64,000 bases of DNA, from assembly GCF_001956045.1 (NCBI RefSeq), contig NZ_MRTH01000003.1, positions 1 to 64,000 of the forward strand. The letters are read 5' to 3'. Position 1 is the first letter of the stretch; each line of letters begins with the position of its first letter. Source of the DNA: Paenibacillus sp. FSL H7-0331 (GTDB lineage: Bacteria; Bacillota; Bacilli; Paenibacillales; NBRC-103111). The notes beneath the pieces were generated by a model. That model was given only the letters and a program-made list of their open reading frames with translations, searched no databases and was not told the origin of the DNA. Shown in pieces: positions 50,982 through 60,128 of this stretch. The translations under genes and the position numbers were made by a program.

Positions 50982-52085
50982 TCAAAGGTTAGGTTGGCGG
51001 ATGAGACGAAGCAGATTTTTCCTGAAGGCGTACATCACCCAGATATGTACCTTGGCCTGAGTGAATCTGTATAGGAACCAAGGCAAGGAGGGCACATAAT
51101 CGTGAATCGCAACGATACATTCCTGTGTGCCTGGAATTTGCATAAACTCGAGCCTTCCGTGGTGCGACTCTTTGGTATTCGCGAACGTGCCGCCGGTAAT
51201 CTGGTATACAGCACACGCGGACGTGCTTCTTGGTGAGGAATAAGTCAGCTCCAGCAGCGGTCTTCGGTCGAATACAATATAAACACGGCATACCCCGGAG
51301 TCTTCGATTACGGTCCTCAGCAAGGGCTTGGCGAAGCTCGACAGCCAGGACAAATAATAGGCAGCAGCCCAGGTGGCGTTCTTACCTTCCGGCACAAGGA
51401 TACGCTGAACAGAACGTACATCGGATTTTATCGTCTGCTTCCGCTTTATGCGTTTCACCTCGGCTGTTTGCTTGAGCATTTCCTCATAGGTCGTGACATC
51501 AAGCCCTCCGATATCCATCGTTCTTCCGAACAACTCTTTATTGCCAATACTGTGCTTTAACGCGTTCAGCACTTCGGAGAGCGATGAGTTCTCAGGCTCG
51601 TCAATCAGACCTGTACGAATCGTCGTCACTGGAATTCCAAAGGATTCAAGGATCTGCTGCACCTCAAGCCGACTACGCATGTGGCGGGAAAGTGCGTTCT
51701 TCTTCGTATCAGGTGGAACAAGGCCGCTCCAATACACGATCTGCTTCACGCCATTCTTTTGAGCCGCGCGTCCAAAATGCTCAGCAAGAATGACGTTTAT
51801 ATCCTCAAATTTGGCCTGTGTCAGCCTGGCGGTGGACAGCATGGAAGGAGTCAAATATACGGCGTAATCCGCACCCTCAAGACCTTTCTCCGCGTCATCC
51901 ATAGAGAAAAAGTCGCAGGATCGCCACTCCACGTGTTCCCTATCCTCTCGGTTGTCGGCAAGTCTGGATAATGCGATAACTTTGGTTTGTCCTGACAATT
52001 GCTTTAGCAGGTTATATCCTATATATTCGTCCGCCCCCGTTAAAGCGATCGTTGGACGTTGATGATTCTCGTTATTTTTCTCCAT
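50982..52085 (-). CDS. NmrA/DUF2867-type NAD(P)-binding protein
   Basis: A 367-residue cytoplasmic protein with an atypical-SDR Rossmann fold. The dinucleotide loop is TGADEYIGYNLL, where the usual glycine of TGATGxIG is replaced by glutamate. VYWSGLVPP and the SRLEVQQILESFGIPVTTIRTG segment match NmrA-like proteins. The C-terminal ~170 residues resemble the DUF2867 region often fused to them. It may be a redox sensor or reductase. It is monocistronic, with no obvious functional partner nearby. Confidence 0.75.
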   Translation of the reverse strand: MEKNNENHQRPTIALTGADEYIGYNLLKQLSGQTKVIALSRLADNREDREHVEWRSCDFFSMDDAEKGLEGADYAVYLTPSMLSTARLTQAKFEDINVILAEHFGRAAQKNGVKQIVYWSGLVPPDTKKNALSRHMRSRLEVQQILESFGIPVTTIRTGLIDEPENSSLSEVLNALKHSIGNKELFGRTMDIGGLDVTTYEEMLKQTAEVKRIKRKQTIKSDVRSVQRILVPEGKNATWAAAYYLSWLSSFAKPLLRTVIEDSGVCRVYIVFDRRPLLELTYSSPRSTSACAVYQITGGTFANTKESHHGRLEFMQIPGTQECIVAIHDYVPSLPWFLYRFTQAKVHIWVMYAFRKNLLRLIRQPNL

Positions 52086-52239
52086 GCATAATGCCCCCTT
52101 GTTGATGCTTAGTGTAACAGATCTAGGTCATGATGATGAAGCGATTAATAAATCACAAGTCAGTGTAAAATAGATCATTTGCGGATACAAGTCCTACAGC
52201 TATACTCACTATATTCTCGTAAAAGGATGGTGATTATAG

Positions 52240-55200
52240 TTGAACAGTAGGCGATTGTTAAAAGGAGGGAAGCTGATATGCGTTTCACTTTGTCTGGCGC
52301 TGCTGCTTTCGGTATCGACACCTTGGATTCAACCCGATTTGGCAGAAGCGGCGCTGCCGTATCCCCTACAGGAAGGCTTTGAAGGCTACGGAACGACAGC
52401 GTCGGGGTACACATCTCCGATTGCACCGACTGCCAGTGCGAGCCAGCCGTGGGTAAACGCTGTTGGAGGCAGCACGAACTGGTCGGTGGGAGAGATTGCT
52501 TCCGCTACACCTGGCAATCATGTGCTGAATCAGACGGATACGACAACGACCTCAGCCTATGTGGTGACCATCAATTATTGGGGCAGCAATAACCCGGAGC
52601 TTACGACCGATAGCATGGAGCTGTCTGCCAAAGCGAAGATTACCGGTGCCAACAGCACGTATGCGGGGTTGGTAGCCAGATATTCCGTATCCGGGAGTAC
52701 GCCTAATTATTACCGATTTACGTGGAAGAAAAATTCGTCCAGCTATCAGTTTTATTTGGAAAAGGTTACGGGTACCTCCAAAGTCAGCGTTCCGCAAACT
52801 TCCGGTACACCTAATGCCAGCGGGGTTTCGGTAACCAACACGATTTTGAACCCGTCCTTGGACAGCTTCGGCTATTTGCCTCTCAAGCTCAAGGTTATTG
52901 AAAATGCCGATTCCAGCTTAACGCTTGAAGGCTATTACGCATCTACGCTCGTGCTGTCCGGGACGGACACAACGCCTTATGCGACAGGCCAGGTCGGCTT
53001 GTACAGCAATGCGGGAACGACCGCCTTTGATGATGTGCAGGCAGCCACCATCAGCTCACCTACTTCACCTGCCATGATTGCAGCTCCCAATCATATTACG
53101 GCGACTTATCCGAGCACGGGAGCGGTTAAAGTATCGTGGGAGCCGGTGGATGGTGCAGCGGGCTACAATGTAAAGATGGCGACAAGCCCAACGGGTCCTT
53201 TTACGAAGCAGAACAGCACACCGGTTACGACAACCAATTACACGAGATCCGGTTTGACAACGGGGACGACTTATTATTTTGTTGTCAGCTCGGTTACGAC
53301 GTCTGGAGAGGGAAATGACAGTACACCTTCCGTATCAGGTGTTACGAAAGCGGTTTCATTACCAACGGTCACCACCGCAACCCAGCTTACTGCTGCGCTC
53401 GCATCGGCAGCGCCGGGAGACATCATTTTACTTGAAAACGGAAATTATGCAGGTGCATCCTACACAGGCTTGAATGGAACCGCAGACAATCCAATCGTCA
53501 TTGCGGCACGTAACAAAGGGATGGCGAAGTTTACATCGACCGGACTTAAATTCACGACGAGCTCCTATATTACGCTGCAGGATTGTGAATTTACGATGAC
53601 GGCTTCTACGTGGGTTCGTTTGACAGGCTCTCATCATATCCGTGTGACGAATAACTACTTCCATTCGCCTGCCACGAGCAGCGTGACCGGACCCAAAACC
53701 GATTGGGTCTATATAGATGGAGCCGGCAGCCATCACAATCGGGTTGACCATAATTTAATGGAAAATAAGCTGGATACAGGAAAATTTATTTTGTTCGACG
53801 GCGTTTCAGCGGCAAGTGCTGCAACCAAGGAAATCACTCAATACGATATGGTGGAGTACAACATTTTCCGCAACACGCTTGGACGTCAGGAGAACGAATC
53901 GGAGAGCATTCGGATCGGGGTATCGACATTGGTGCATCTGGACGCCCATACGACGATTCAATACAACATCTTTGATCATTGCGATGGTGATCCCGAGATT
54001 GTTTCGGTCAAGAGCGGCGCGAATATCATACGGTACAATTATTTTATTGAATCGCTAGGCTCCTTGTCACTTCGGGCTGGCAACGGCTCCAGCGCTTACG
54101 GCAATATGTTCATCGGTAATGGACGTACAGAGCTTAACCCCGACCCCTACGGTGAAAATCTGGGGACAGGCGGCATCCGCATTTATGGCGAGAACCATAA
54201 GGTGTACAATAACTATTTTCAAGGCTTGACAGGCAGCAGCTTTGATGCCGCCATTACGTTTACGACTGGCGATAAGGATGATTTGATGACGAATTATCCA
54301 ACTTATCCGGCTCTGCATTACATAGCCAAAAATATCGTTGTAGCCAATAACACGCTGGTCAACAATTATGCCAACATTGAACTGGGGCTTGTTCGTTATG
54401 GGCTGCCTCCCGAAAATCTGACCTTTGCCAATAACATCGTAGTCGGCTCACAAAAAGAGCTGATCAAGATCATGACTCCCATTCCGGGTCTGACATGGTT
54501 GGGCAACATCATGTTCCCGCAAAAAAATGTGCCGCTCATAACCGGCAATTCGGCATCACTGACCTCATCCGAGGTTAATGTTGCTTACCCGCTGCTGAAG
54601 GATGAGGTGCTGCAGCATGATGCCAAGCAGTACGCCTGGCTGTGGACCTCATCCAGCTATACCAGGCTGAGAACGATTGCGTACAAAAAGCTCGGCTCGG
54701 CAAGTACGGCCATCAACGCATCCACAGGTAGCTATGGCAGCGGAGGGACGTATTCTTATATCAATGAGGATATGGATCGTGAGCCGAGGACCGGTATCCC
54801 TGATGTCGGAGCAGACGAATACTCGGCAGCGGGTCTGCCAGCGGATACAGCCAACCCGACATGGAGCGGCTCGACTCCGGTTTCAGTGACAAGCATCGCC
54901 CCTCGTCATGCAACTATCAGCTGGACAGCGGCGACAGATGATACGAGGATTGCTGCCTACCATATTTATCGGAATAATGTGAAAATCGATACGACCTTTG
55001 GAGATGTAACAAGCTATGTGGCTTTTGGCTTGCAGCCAGGAACCACCTACACGTTCAAGGTAGAGGCTGTGGACCAAGCGAATAAAACGGTCATGAGCGG
55101 TAATACGGTCAGCGCATTAACACCGGTGATGAGGGGAATTGTAGTTTCGGAGGTTCCTGTGCAGATTGCGCTGGGTGGCACTTCGAAGCAGCTTAAGGTT

Positions 55201-55425
55201 ATCGCTACTTATGCCGATCTGTCTACGGAGGATGTAACGGCAGGGTCAACCTTTACCAGCAGCAGTCCTGGGGTGCTGACCGTTTCCACGAGTGGATGGG
55301 TGACAGCAGCAGCCTTGGGCAGCTCGATTGTAACGGCTGCATATGATGGAGCAGCGTCGCCGCCCTTAACTCTCAAAGTCAACGCTTCAGCGCAAACCAA
55401 TCTTCCGGTCACCGCTGATACGTAA
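52240..55425 (+). CDS. Secreted PL6-type polysaccharide lyase, C-terminally cut by TAA
   Basis: A secreted protein of 1061 residues. In order: signal peptide (1-37), a concanavalin-like binding domain (about 40-275), FN3 (about 282-372), a right-handed beta-helix of the PL6 alginate lyase/chondroitinase B type (about 375-750), FN3 (about 870-955) and a BIG2 domain (about 965-1050). In the helix K591 (EIVSVKSGAN) and R612 (LSLRAGNG) fit the family's catalytic pair; the usual RHG is RAG here. It starts at a TTG behind AAAGGATGG. The TAA at 55423 interrupts a protein whose sequence continues in the same frame to 56175. The lyase itself should still be made. Confidence 0.85.
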   Translation: MNSRRLLKGGKLICVSLCLALLLSVSTPWIQPDLAEAALPYPLQEGFEGYGTTASGYTSPIAPTASASQPWVNAVGGSTNWSVGEIASATPGNHVLNQTDTTTTSAYVVTINYWGSNNPELTTDSMELSAKAKITGANSTYAGLVARYSVSGSTPNYYRFTWKKNSSSYQFYLEKVTGTSKVSVPQTSGTPNASGVSVTNTILNPSLDSFGYLPLKLKVIENADSSLTLEGYYASTLVLSGTDTTPYATGQVGLYSNAGTTAFDDVQAATISSPTSPAMIAAPNHITATYPSTGAVKVSWEPVDGAAGYNVKMATSPTGPFTKQNSTPVTTTNYTRSGLTTGTTYYFVVSSVTTSGEGNDSTPSVSGVTKAVSLPTVTTATQLTAALASAAPGDIILLENGNYAGASYTGLNGTADNPIVIAARNKGMAKFTSTGLKFTTSSYITLQDCEFTMTASTWVRLTGSHHIRVTNNYFHSPATSSVTGPKTDWVYIDGAGSHHNRVDHNLMENKLDTGKFILFDGVSAASAATKEITQYDMVEYNIFRNTLGRQENESESIRIGVSTLVHLDAHTTIQYNIFDHCDGDPEIVSVKSGANIIRYNYFIESLGSLSLRAGNGSSAYGNMFIGNGRTELNPDPYGENLGTGGIRIYGENHKVYNNYFQGLTGSSFDAAITFTTGDKDDLMTNYPTYPALHYIAKNIVVANNTLVNNYANIELGLVRYGLPPENLTFANNIVVGSQKELIKIMTPIPGLTWLGNIMFPQKNVPLITGNSASLTSSEVNVAYPLLKDEVLQHDAKQYAWLWTSSSYTRLRTIAYKKLGSASTAINASTGSYGSGGTYSYINEDMDREPRTGIPDVGADEYSAAGLPADTANPTWSGSTPVSVTSIAPRHATISWTAATDDTRIAAYHIYRNNVKIDTTFGDVTSYVAFGLQPGTTYTFKVEAVDQANKTVMSGNTVSALTPVMRGIVVSEVPVQIALGGTSKQLKVIATYADLSTEDVTAGSTFTSSSPGVLTVSTSGWVTAAALGSSIVTAAYDGAASPPLTLKVNASAQTNLPVTADT

Positions 55426-56175
55426 GTGGATAACATTACAGCTGCCAATGCCGACACGAATTACAGTACAGCAGCTACGATGGAAATTAAAGGAGACGGA
55501 ACCAAACGGAGAGCCGGGTATTATAAAGTAAATTTGCCAGCCCTGAGTGACCGTATCGACACTGTGCAGCTCAAGCTGTACGTCACCTCTGCCGGAGCGG
55601 GTGGGGATTTACAACTGCATGGCTTACTCGATGATTCGTGGGTTCCGACTACGATTACCGCTAATAATCAGCCCGAAAGGGCAAGAACGGACGCAGCTCT
55701 GGGAGTGATTTCACCAATTACGGCGGGCAGCTTCGTGACCTTTGATATTACACCGTTCTATAAAAGCCAGTCGGACGGTGTGCTCAGCTTCCGGCTGACG
55801 AATAAAACAGGCGGAATCGCGGTCAAAGTCGCTGGTCTCGAAGGGACCACTGATACCCGGGACCCGGTAGTCATCTACACGACGATCAGCAATCCGACGG
55901 CTGTGCCAGCGGCACCAGCCTCGTTGACGGCAGCAGCAGTAGGCGGGAAGGTAAACCTGTCGTGGAACGCCTCGGCAGCAGCGGACAGCTATAAGGTGCT
56001 GAGATCTACGAACGGTACGACCTACAATGTGATCATTACCGGAGCGGGAACGACTACATCCAACGGGTACACCGATACGAGTGTGGTCAGCGGAACCACT
56101 TATTACTACAAGGTCGTCGCTTCCAATACCGTTGGTGACAGTACGGCTTCGAATGTTGTGACCATTGTTTCTTAA
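55426..56175 (+). pseudogene. Detached C-terminus of the lyase: DNRLRE/CBM96-like domain + FN3
   Basis: This stretch is in the same frame as the lyase and follows its TAA directly. The junction reads VTADT, stop, VDNITAANADTNYSTA. DNRLRE-type domains normally read ADTYV at this point, so a tyrosine codon TAC/TAT has become TAA. The segment comprises a DNRLRE/CBM96-like beta-sandwich (about 1-155) and an FN3 domain (about 160-249). It has no ribosome-binding site or signal peptide of its own and is probably not translated separately. Confidence 0.8.
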
Positions 56176-56217
56176 AAGAGGAGGGGTGGCGCGCGGCAGC
56201 ATTAGAAACGGTCACTC

Positions 56218-57102
56218 TTACGGAAACAGCCGCTTCTGGTGCTGGCTGTCACGGTAATCTCTGGCGCCCATTCCTTTTACTTTATGGAAAATGCGGCAGA
56301 AGCTTGGATACGAGCCGAAGCCCGCTTCCACCCATACCTCTGCGATCGGCATATCTGAGGAAAGCAGCAGACTGCAGGCATGTCGAACACGCAGCTCATG
56401 GAGGAAATCGACAAAGTGAATACCGTACTGTTTATGAAACAAATCGCTAAGGTAAGCTGGAGTGATGTGAAAATGCCGGGCTACCTGTGCAAGCGACAAC
56501 GGCTCCATGTACTGCTGGTACATGTATTGAACGATGGATGTCACGAGCTTGGCTTTTGCAGATATGCCGGAGGGAGGGACAGCTGGATCATCCGCAGCGT
56601 GTAATGAGCGGTAACGAAGGAATAGTGCCAGCGCTTCAAGCAGCTTTCCTTTCAAAACCAGATGCTTGTAGGGGATATCCGCTTCAAATTCGCTCAAAGC
56701 CTCGTCAAGTAAATGGCATATACGGCTCCTGTCGCTTTTAGGAACCATGACATACGGAGGCGAGCCATCCTCCTGAACCGTTAGCAGATGCGCTAGACCA
56801 AGCTCAGCTTCCTTTCCTTCTGTCAGCAGGTCCAGAGGAAAGTTGCAGGTATACAGGGTCAGCGATTCACCAGGGATGGATCGAAAGCTGTGTATATGAA
56901 AAGGCAGCAGCAGGACAAAGGTTCCGGGAATCATCCGATGCTCACTCCCATTAATGATTTCCTGACCGCTGCCTGCGGAAACGTAAGAAAGCTCAATAAA
57001 GTCGTGTCGATGCGGAGCAACCGCTTGATACGATTTTTTTTTCATGTAAAAGGGAAACAAGGTCTGACGGTTCGGATATTCAAACAGGTAGTCGGGATAC
57101 AT
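56218..57102 (-). CDS. AraC family transcriptional regulator
   Basis: A 294-residue regulator. The N-terminal cupin sensor (HRHDFIELSYVSAGSGQEII, LLPFHIHSFRS) is followed by an AraC HTH near the C-terminus (LAQVARHFHITPAYLSDLFH, GFGSYPSFCRIFHKVKG). ATG 57102 follows AAAGGAGG; the longer frame to 57141 runs through that site. It converges on the lyase gene and may regulate it or the aldolase operon at 58182. Confidence 0.88.
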   Translation of the reverse strand: MYPDYLFEYPNRQTLFPFYMKKKSYQAVAPHRHDFIELSYVSAGSGQEIINGSEHRMIPGTFVLLLPFHIHSFRSIPGESLTLYTCNFPLDLLTEGKEAELGLAHLLTVQEDGSPPYVMVPKSDRSRICHLLDEALSEFEADIPYKHLVLKGKLLEALALFLRYRSLHAADDPAVPPSGISAKAKLVTSIVQYMYQQYMEPLSLAQVARHFHITPAYLSDLFHKQYGIHFVDFLHELRVRHACSLLLSSDMPIAEVWVEAGFGSYPSFCRIFHKVKGMGARDYRDSQHQKRLFP

Positions 57103-57149
57103 GGAGCGGCCTCCTTTACTCGTAATCTCATTATAAAACAAATCCTCAG

Positions 57150-57167
57150 TTAAAAATATGAGAGGTT
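57150..57167 (+). repeat. 18-base direct repeat, left copy
   Basis: TTAAAAATATGAGAGGTT here is identical to 58087-58104. The two copies bracket the zinc-ribbon gene and the truncated sulfurtransferase. Confidence 0.8.
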
Positions 57168-57358
57168 AATAATAGACGAGTTGGCTATCAAGTCAGCAAA
57201 ATATTTGACATACCTTACAGTTACATACAAAATAAATATAACTTCAGTTATTATGGTTTACTTTTCTGTTGTTTCAATTGATAGTTCACTGGGAATTTAG
57301 CAAGCGGTATGTAAATGACTAATAAAACTATTACCTATTGGAAATGAGGAATTGAATT

Positions 57359-57553
57359 ATGGCAAAGACCGAGACCCAATGTCCTAAATGTGGAGGCAAG
57401 GAAATAGGCAAAGGGAGACAAACTGGATATGCAGTGGTAACTCCTATAAAAGGTCTTTTTAAATTTGGCACCCCTGTAATTCATTATATTTGTTTGAAAT
57501 GTGGTTTTATTGTGGAAAGTTATGTTGAAGATCCATCAAAATTTAATAGCTGA
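57359..57553 (+). CDS. Small zinc-ribbon protein
   Basis: A 64-residue protein with two CxxC pairs, CPKCGG near residue 8 and CLKCGF near residue 45, forming a zinc ribbon. Between them is KGRQTGYAVVTPIKGLFKFG. ATG 57359 follows GAAATGAGGA. It is a stand-alone gene in the segment between two direct repeats. Similar small zinc-ribbon proteins are common in Firmicutes; function unknown. Confidence 0.75.
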   Translation: MAKTETQCPKCGGKEIGKGRQTGYAVVTPIKGLFKFGTPVIHYICLKCGFIVESYVEDPSKFNS

Positions 57554-57592
57554 TATAAACAGCCAAGTAACAATTCCGTGATGACTCCGAAC

Positions 57593-57635
57593 AAAATAAA
57601 TACATCGCCCAAGGTGTCACAATTGGTACGATGTA
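57593..57635 (-). terminator. Terminator after the truncated sulfurtransferase
   Basis: On the minus strand TACATCG pairs with CGATGTA, with an inner CAA/TTG pair, followed by a T-rich tract. Confidence 0.65.
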
Positions 57636-57659
57636 CTCCAATATTAATTACATTATCTG

Positions 57660-58031
57660 TTACTCTTCCCCAATAGCCATCGGATTCTCCTCATATGAAA
57701 TCCAATCGCTCCAACTTCCGGCATAAAGCTTCACATTCTTGAATCCAGCCTCGCTAAGTCCCAGAATATTCGGCGTGGAGGTTACACCGGAGCCGCAGTA
57801 CACGATGATTTCCTTGTCACGCGGAAGGCGTGCATAGTTCTCGGTTATTGCAGACTCGTCCTTGAATCGGCCCTGCTCGTCCAGGACATCCTTCCAGAAC
57901 TTGTTGATCGCGTCCGGAATATGACCCGCGGCTTTATCGATAGGCTCCACTTCTCCCAGGTAGCGGGGAGCTTCGCGGGAATCGAGCAGCAGGGTTCCAG
58001 GCTGACCAAGCTTGGCTTGAACCTCTGTCAC
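57660..58031 (-). pseudogene. C-terminal half of a thiosulfate/3-mercaptopyruvate sulfurtransferase
   Basis: The frame gives 123 residues: only the second rhodanese domain, with the catalytic loop CGSGVTS (family CGSGVTA/S) and DSREAPRYLGEVEPIDKAAG. Full-length enzymes have about 280 residues in two domains. Coding similarity runs a little upstream of the GTG start (FRTDIVADV) and then stops near 58060, where A/T-rich DNA with the second direct repeat begins. The N-terminal domain is therefore missing. The remnant keeps the catalytic cysteine but probably lacks a start signal. Confidence 0.75.
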
Positions 58032-58086
58032 ATCGGCAACAATATCGGTTCGAAAATGAATACATACTATCGAAAAAATCGAATTC

Positions 58087-58104
58087 TTAAAAATATGAGA
58101 GGTT
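58087..58104 (+). repeat. 18-base direct repeat, right copy
   Basis: Identical to 57150-57167. It lies about 30 bases beyond the point where the sulfurtransferase similarity ends. Confidence 0.8.
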
Positions 58105-58181
58105 TATTAGAAAATATGAACACCTTGGAGGTCCCACGTCCTGTACGCTAATACCTAAGATAAGGAGAGGAGCAATAACAA

Positions 58182-59105
58182 ATGGCGAACAGCAAACGGT
58201 TTCACGGGATTTTCACAGCGTTGGTTACCCCTATGCATGAGGACGGAGGTATCGACCACCCATCATTGGTACGATTGGTGCAGCATCAAATCGAGCATGG
58301 CATTCATGGGTTTTATGTTGGAGGCAGCACAGGAGAAGGCTTCCTGATGACGCGGGAAGAGCGCAAGCAGGTATTGGAAACGGTCATTCAGGCGACTGGC
58401 GGCAAGGCGCGTGTTGTTGCACACATCGGCAGTATGAGTACGATGGAGTCCGTTGAGCTTGCCCAACATGCTGAAGCGGCGGGAGCAGAAGCGGTCTCGG
58501 CGGTTGTGCCTTTTTACTATAAAGTAGGAGCCAGAGAAATTCAGAAGCATTATGAAACGATTATGGCTGCCACCAAGCTGCCAATGATTGTTTACCATTT
58601 CCCTGGTGCCACAGGCGTCCAGCTTTCACTCGGATTTTATGAAGAGATGGCGAAGCATCCGCAATGTATCGGAGTGAAGTTCACCTCGCTGAACCTGTTC
58701 GAAATGGAACAGATTCGTTCCAGGTGTGGGGACGATTTCCTGATCTGGAACGGTCATGACGAGGTTTTCGCAGGGGGTGCCTTAATCGCAGCGGATGGTG
58801 CTGTGGGCAGTACGATGAACATGATGCCCAGTCTGTATACGGACATGTATACGTCCATACAGGGTGGACTATGGGAGGAAGTACGCTCCCTGCAAAGTAA
58901 AGCCAACGCTATTATTTCGCATCTGGTGAATTTTGACGTGATACCCTACGAAAAATATGTACTATACAAGCAGGGGATTATCAGCACACCTACAGCCAGA
59001 CAGCCATTAAGACAATTTACATCGGAGGAAAACGAGCAAATCCATCGCTTTCTGCAGAGCAATGAAATATTGAGCGTTCACAGTAAAGTAAACAACCCTT
59101 CCTGA
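58182..59105 (+). CDS. DapA/NanA family aldolase (N-acetylneuraminate lyase-like)
   Basis: A 307-residue class I aldolase of the dihydrodipicolinate synthase/N-acetylneuraminate lyase family. GGSTGEGF is the carboxylate-binding loop, the Schiff-base lysine is in IGVKFTS, and the catalytic tyrosine is in IVYHFPGATG. The GEGF and YHFPG variants favour a sugar-acid lyase over DapA. ATG 58182 follows AAGGAGAGGAG. It makes or splits a keto acid with pyruvate as one product. Confidence 0.85.
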   Translation: MANSKRFHGIFTALVTPMHEDGGIDHPSLVRLVQHQIEHGIHGFYVGGSTGEGFLMTREERKQVLETVIQATGGKARVVAHIGSMSTMESVELAQHAEAAGAEAVSAVVPFYYKVGAREIQKHYETIMAATKLPMIVYHFPGATGVQLSLGFYEEMAKHPQCIGVKFTSLNLFEMEQIRSRCGDDFLIWNGHDEVFAGGALIAADGAVGSTMNMMPSLYTDMYTSIQGGLWEEVRSLQSKANAIISHLVNFDVIPYEKYVLYKQGIISTPTARQPLRQFTSEENEQIHRFLQSNEILSVHSKVNNPS

Positions 59106-59222
59106 TGAACCTAAGTCTAAGTTCTGGTCCGAATCACCGCAATCCATAAGAAACCCTCCTTCTTCAGTCATGCTATAATGGCAATGAACATACCCAATAA
59201 CTGGTTGGAAGGATGATGGAGG

Positions 59223-59609
59223 ATGGCAACACTTATACCTTTCCTATTTTCGGAGGATTCCAGAGCGCAAGCGGAGTTCTATATTGGAGCGCTTGGTGGG
59301 GAGATCCAGTCCGTTATGACGCATGGTCAGGCACCAGAGCCGAATGATGCGATCAAAGACAAAGTCATGCACTTGTGTCTGCTTGCCGGAGGAATCAACT
59401 TTTTCATGGCTGATTCCATCGGTCCACTTACGCAGGGGAACGGCATCAGCCTGAATTTGAACTTCGAATCTGGAGCCGAAGGCCGGGAAGCGTTCGATAA
59501 CCTCGCGGCAGGCGGCACAGTGATACATCCGCTCGAGCCGGTATTCTGGGGTGGCATGTACGGGCAAGTAGAAGATAAATATGGCGTTAATTGGATGATC
59601 AGCTGCTAA
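59223..59609 (+). CDS. VOC family (PhnB/glyoxalase-like) protein
   Basis: A 128-residue protein with the paired beta-alpha-beta-beta-beta units of the VOC superfamily. The start IPFLFSEDSRAQAEFYIGALGGEI and the late EPVFWGGMYGQVEDKYGVNWMIS are typical of PhnB-like members. ATG 59223 follows GATGGAGG. It is probably a single gene, followed by a strong terminator. Confidence 0.85.
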   Translation: MATLIPFLFSEDSRAQAEFYIGALGGEIQSVMTHGQAPEPNDAIKDKVMHLCLLAGGINFFMADSIGPLTQGNGISLNLNFESGAEGREAFDNLAAGGTVIHPLEPVFWGGMYGQVEDKYGVNWMISC

Positions 59610-59666
59610 GCTGAAGAAAGCTAATCCTGACCGGAACGAGGCTTCCGATAAGGCCATACCATCGAA

Positions 59667-59696
59667 GAATAGGGCTGATGCAGCCCTATTCTTTTT
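59667..59696 (+). terminator. Terminator after the VOC gene
   Basis: GAATAGGGCTG (59667-59677) and CAGCCCTATTC (59681-59691) are a perfect 11-base stem followed by five T. A very strong terminator, usable in both directions. Confidence 0.9.
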
Positions 59697-60128
59697 GTTT
59701 TCAGCAATAAATGTAATAACTGTAAAATTGTACGATTACAAACCAATGAAGATCTTTTTTACACTAGAAAAGAATCAAACTAAAGGATTTACTTCAGATG
59801 GGGAGAAGAGGGCCGCAGTCTTTTATCATATCAACCAAGGAGGCTTTACCAATGAGAGGTTTTGGAAAGCATGGACAGCAGGATTAATCACTATACAACG
59901 GTCTCCAGCAGCTTCCAATTCGGTATTGCGGCAATTCGTTTGTGTGTGATACAATGATTTCAACTTGGTCAAATGCTATATTTTGGACATTTGCTCAAAA
60001 TATAAATCGTGTTGGGAAGTGGTTATACACCCATACATCGCAATTGAACTGTAAGATTCATTTCATTCGTCAAACAACTGGGAAGTAACAAGCTCTCCGG
60101 GGTTACATGTTTCAAGAGGAGTGTGATC
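59697..60128. other. Intergenic stretch, no convincing gene
   Basis: An open frame at 59695-59949 (84 codons) starts inside the terminator tail, lacks a ribosome-binding site and shows no recognisable domain. Only the AGAGGAG site before the dehydrogenase at 60129 is clear. Confidence 0.5.

Noticed and set aside
55423..55425. Stop-codon readthrough or recoding
   Set aside because: TAA is the least leaky stop and no stimulatory structure was noticed. A point mutation or sequencing error is more likely.
59695..59949. 84-codon open frame
   Set aside because: It starts inside a terminator tail, lacks a ribosome-binding site and shows no recognisable domain.
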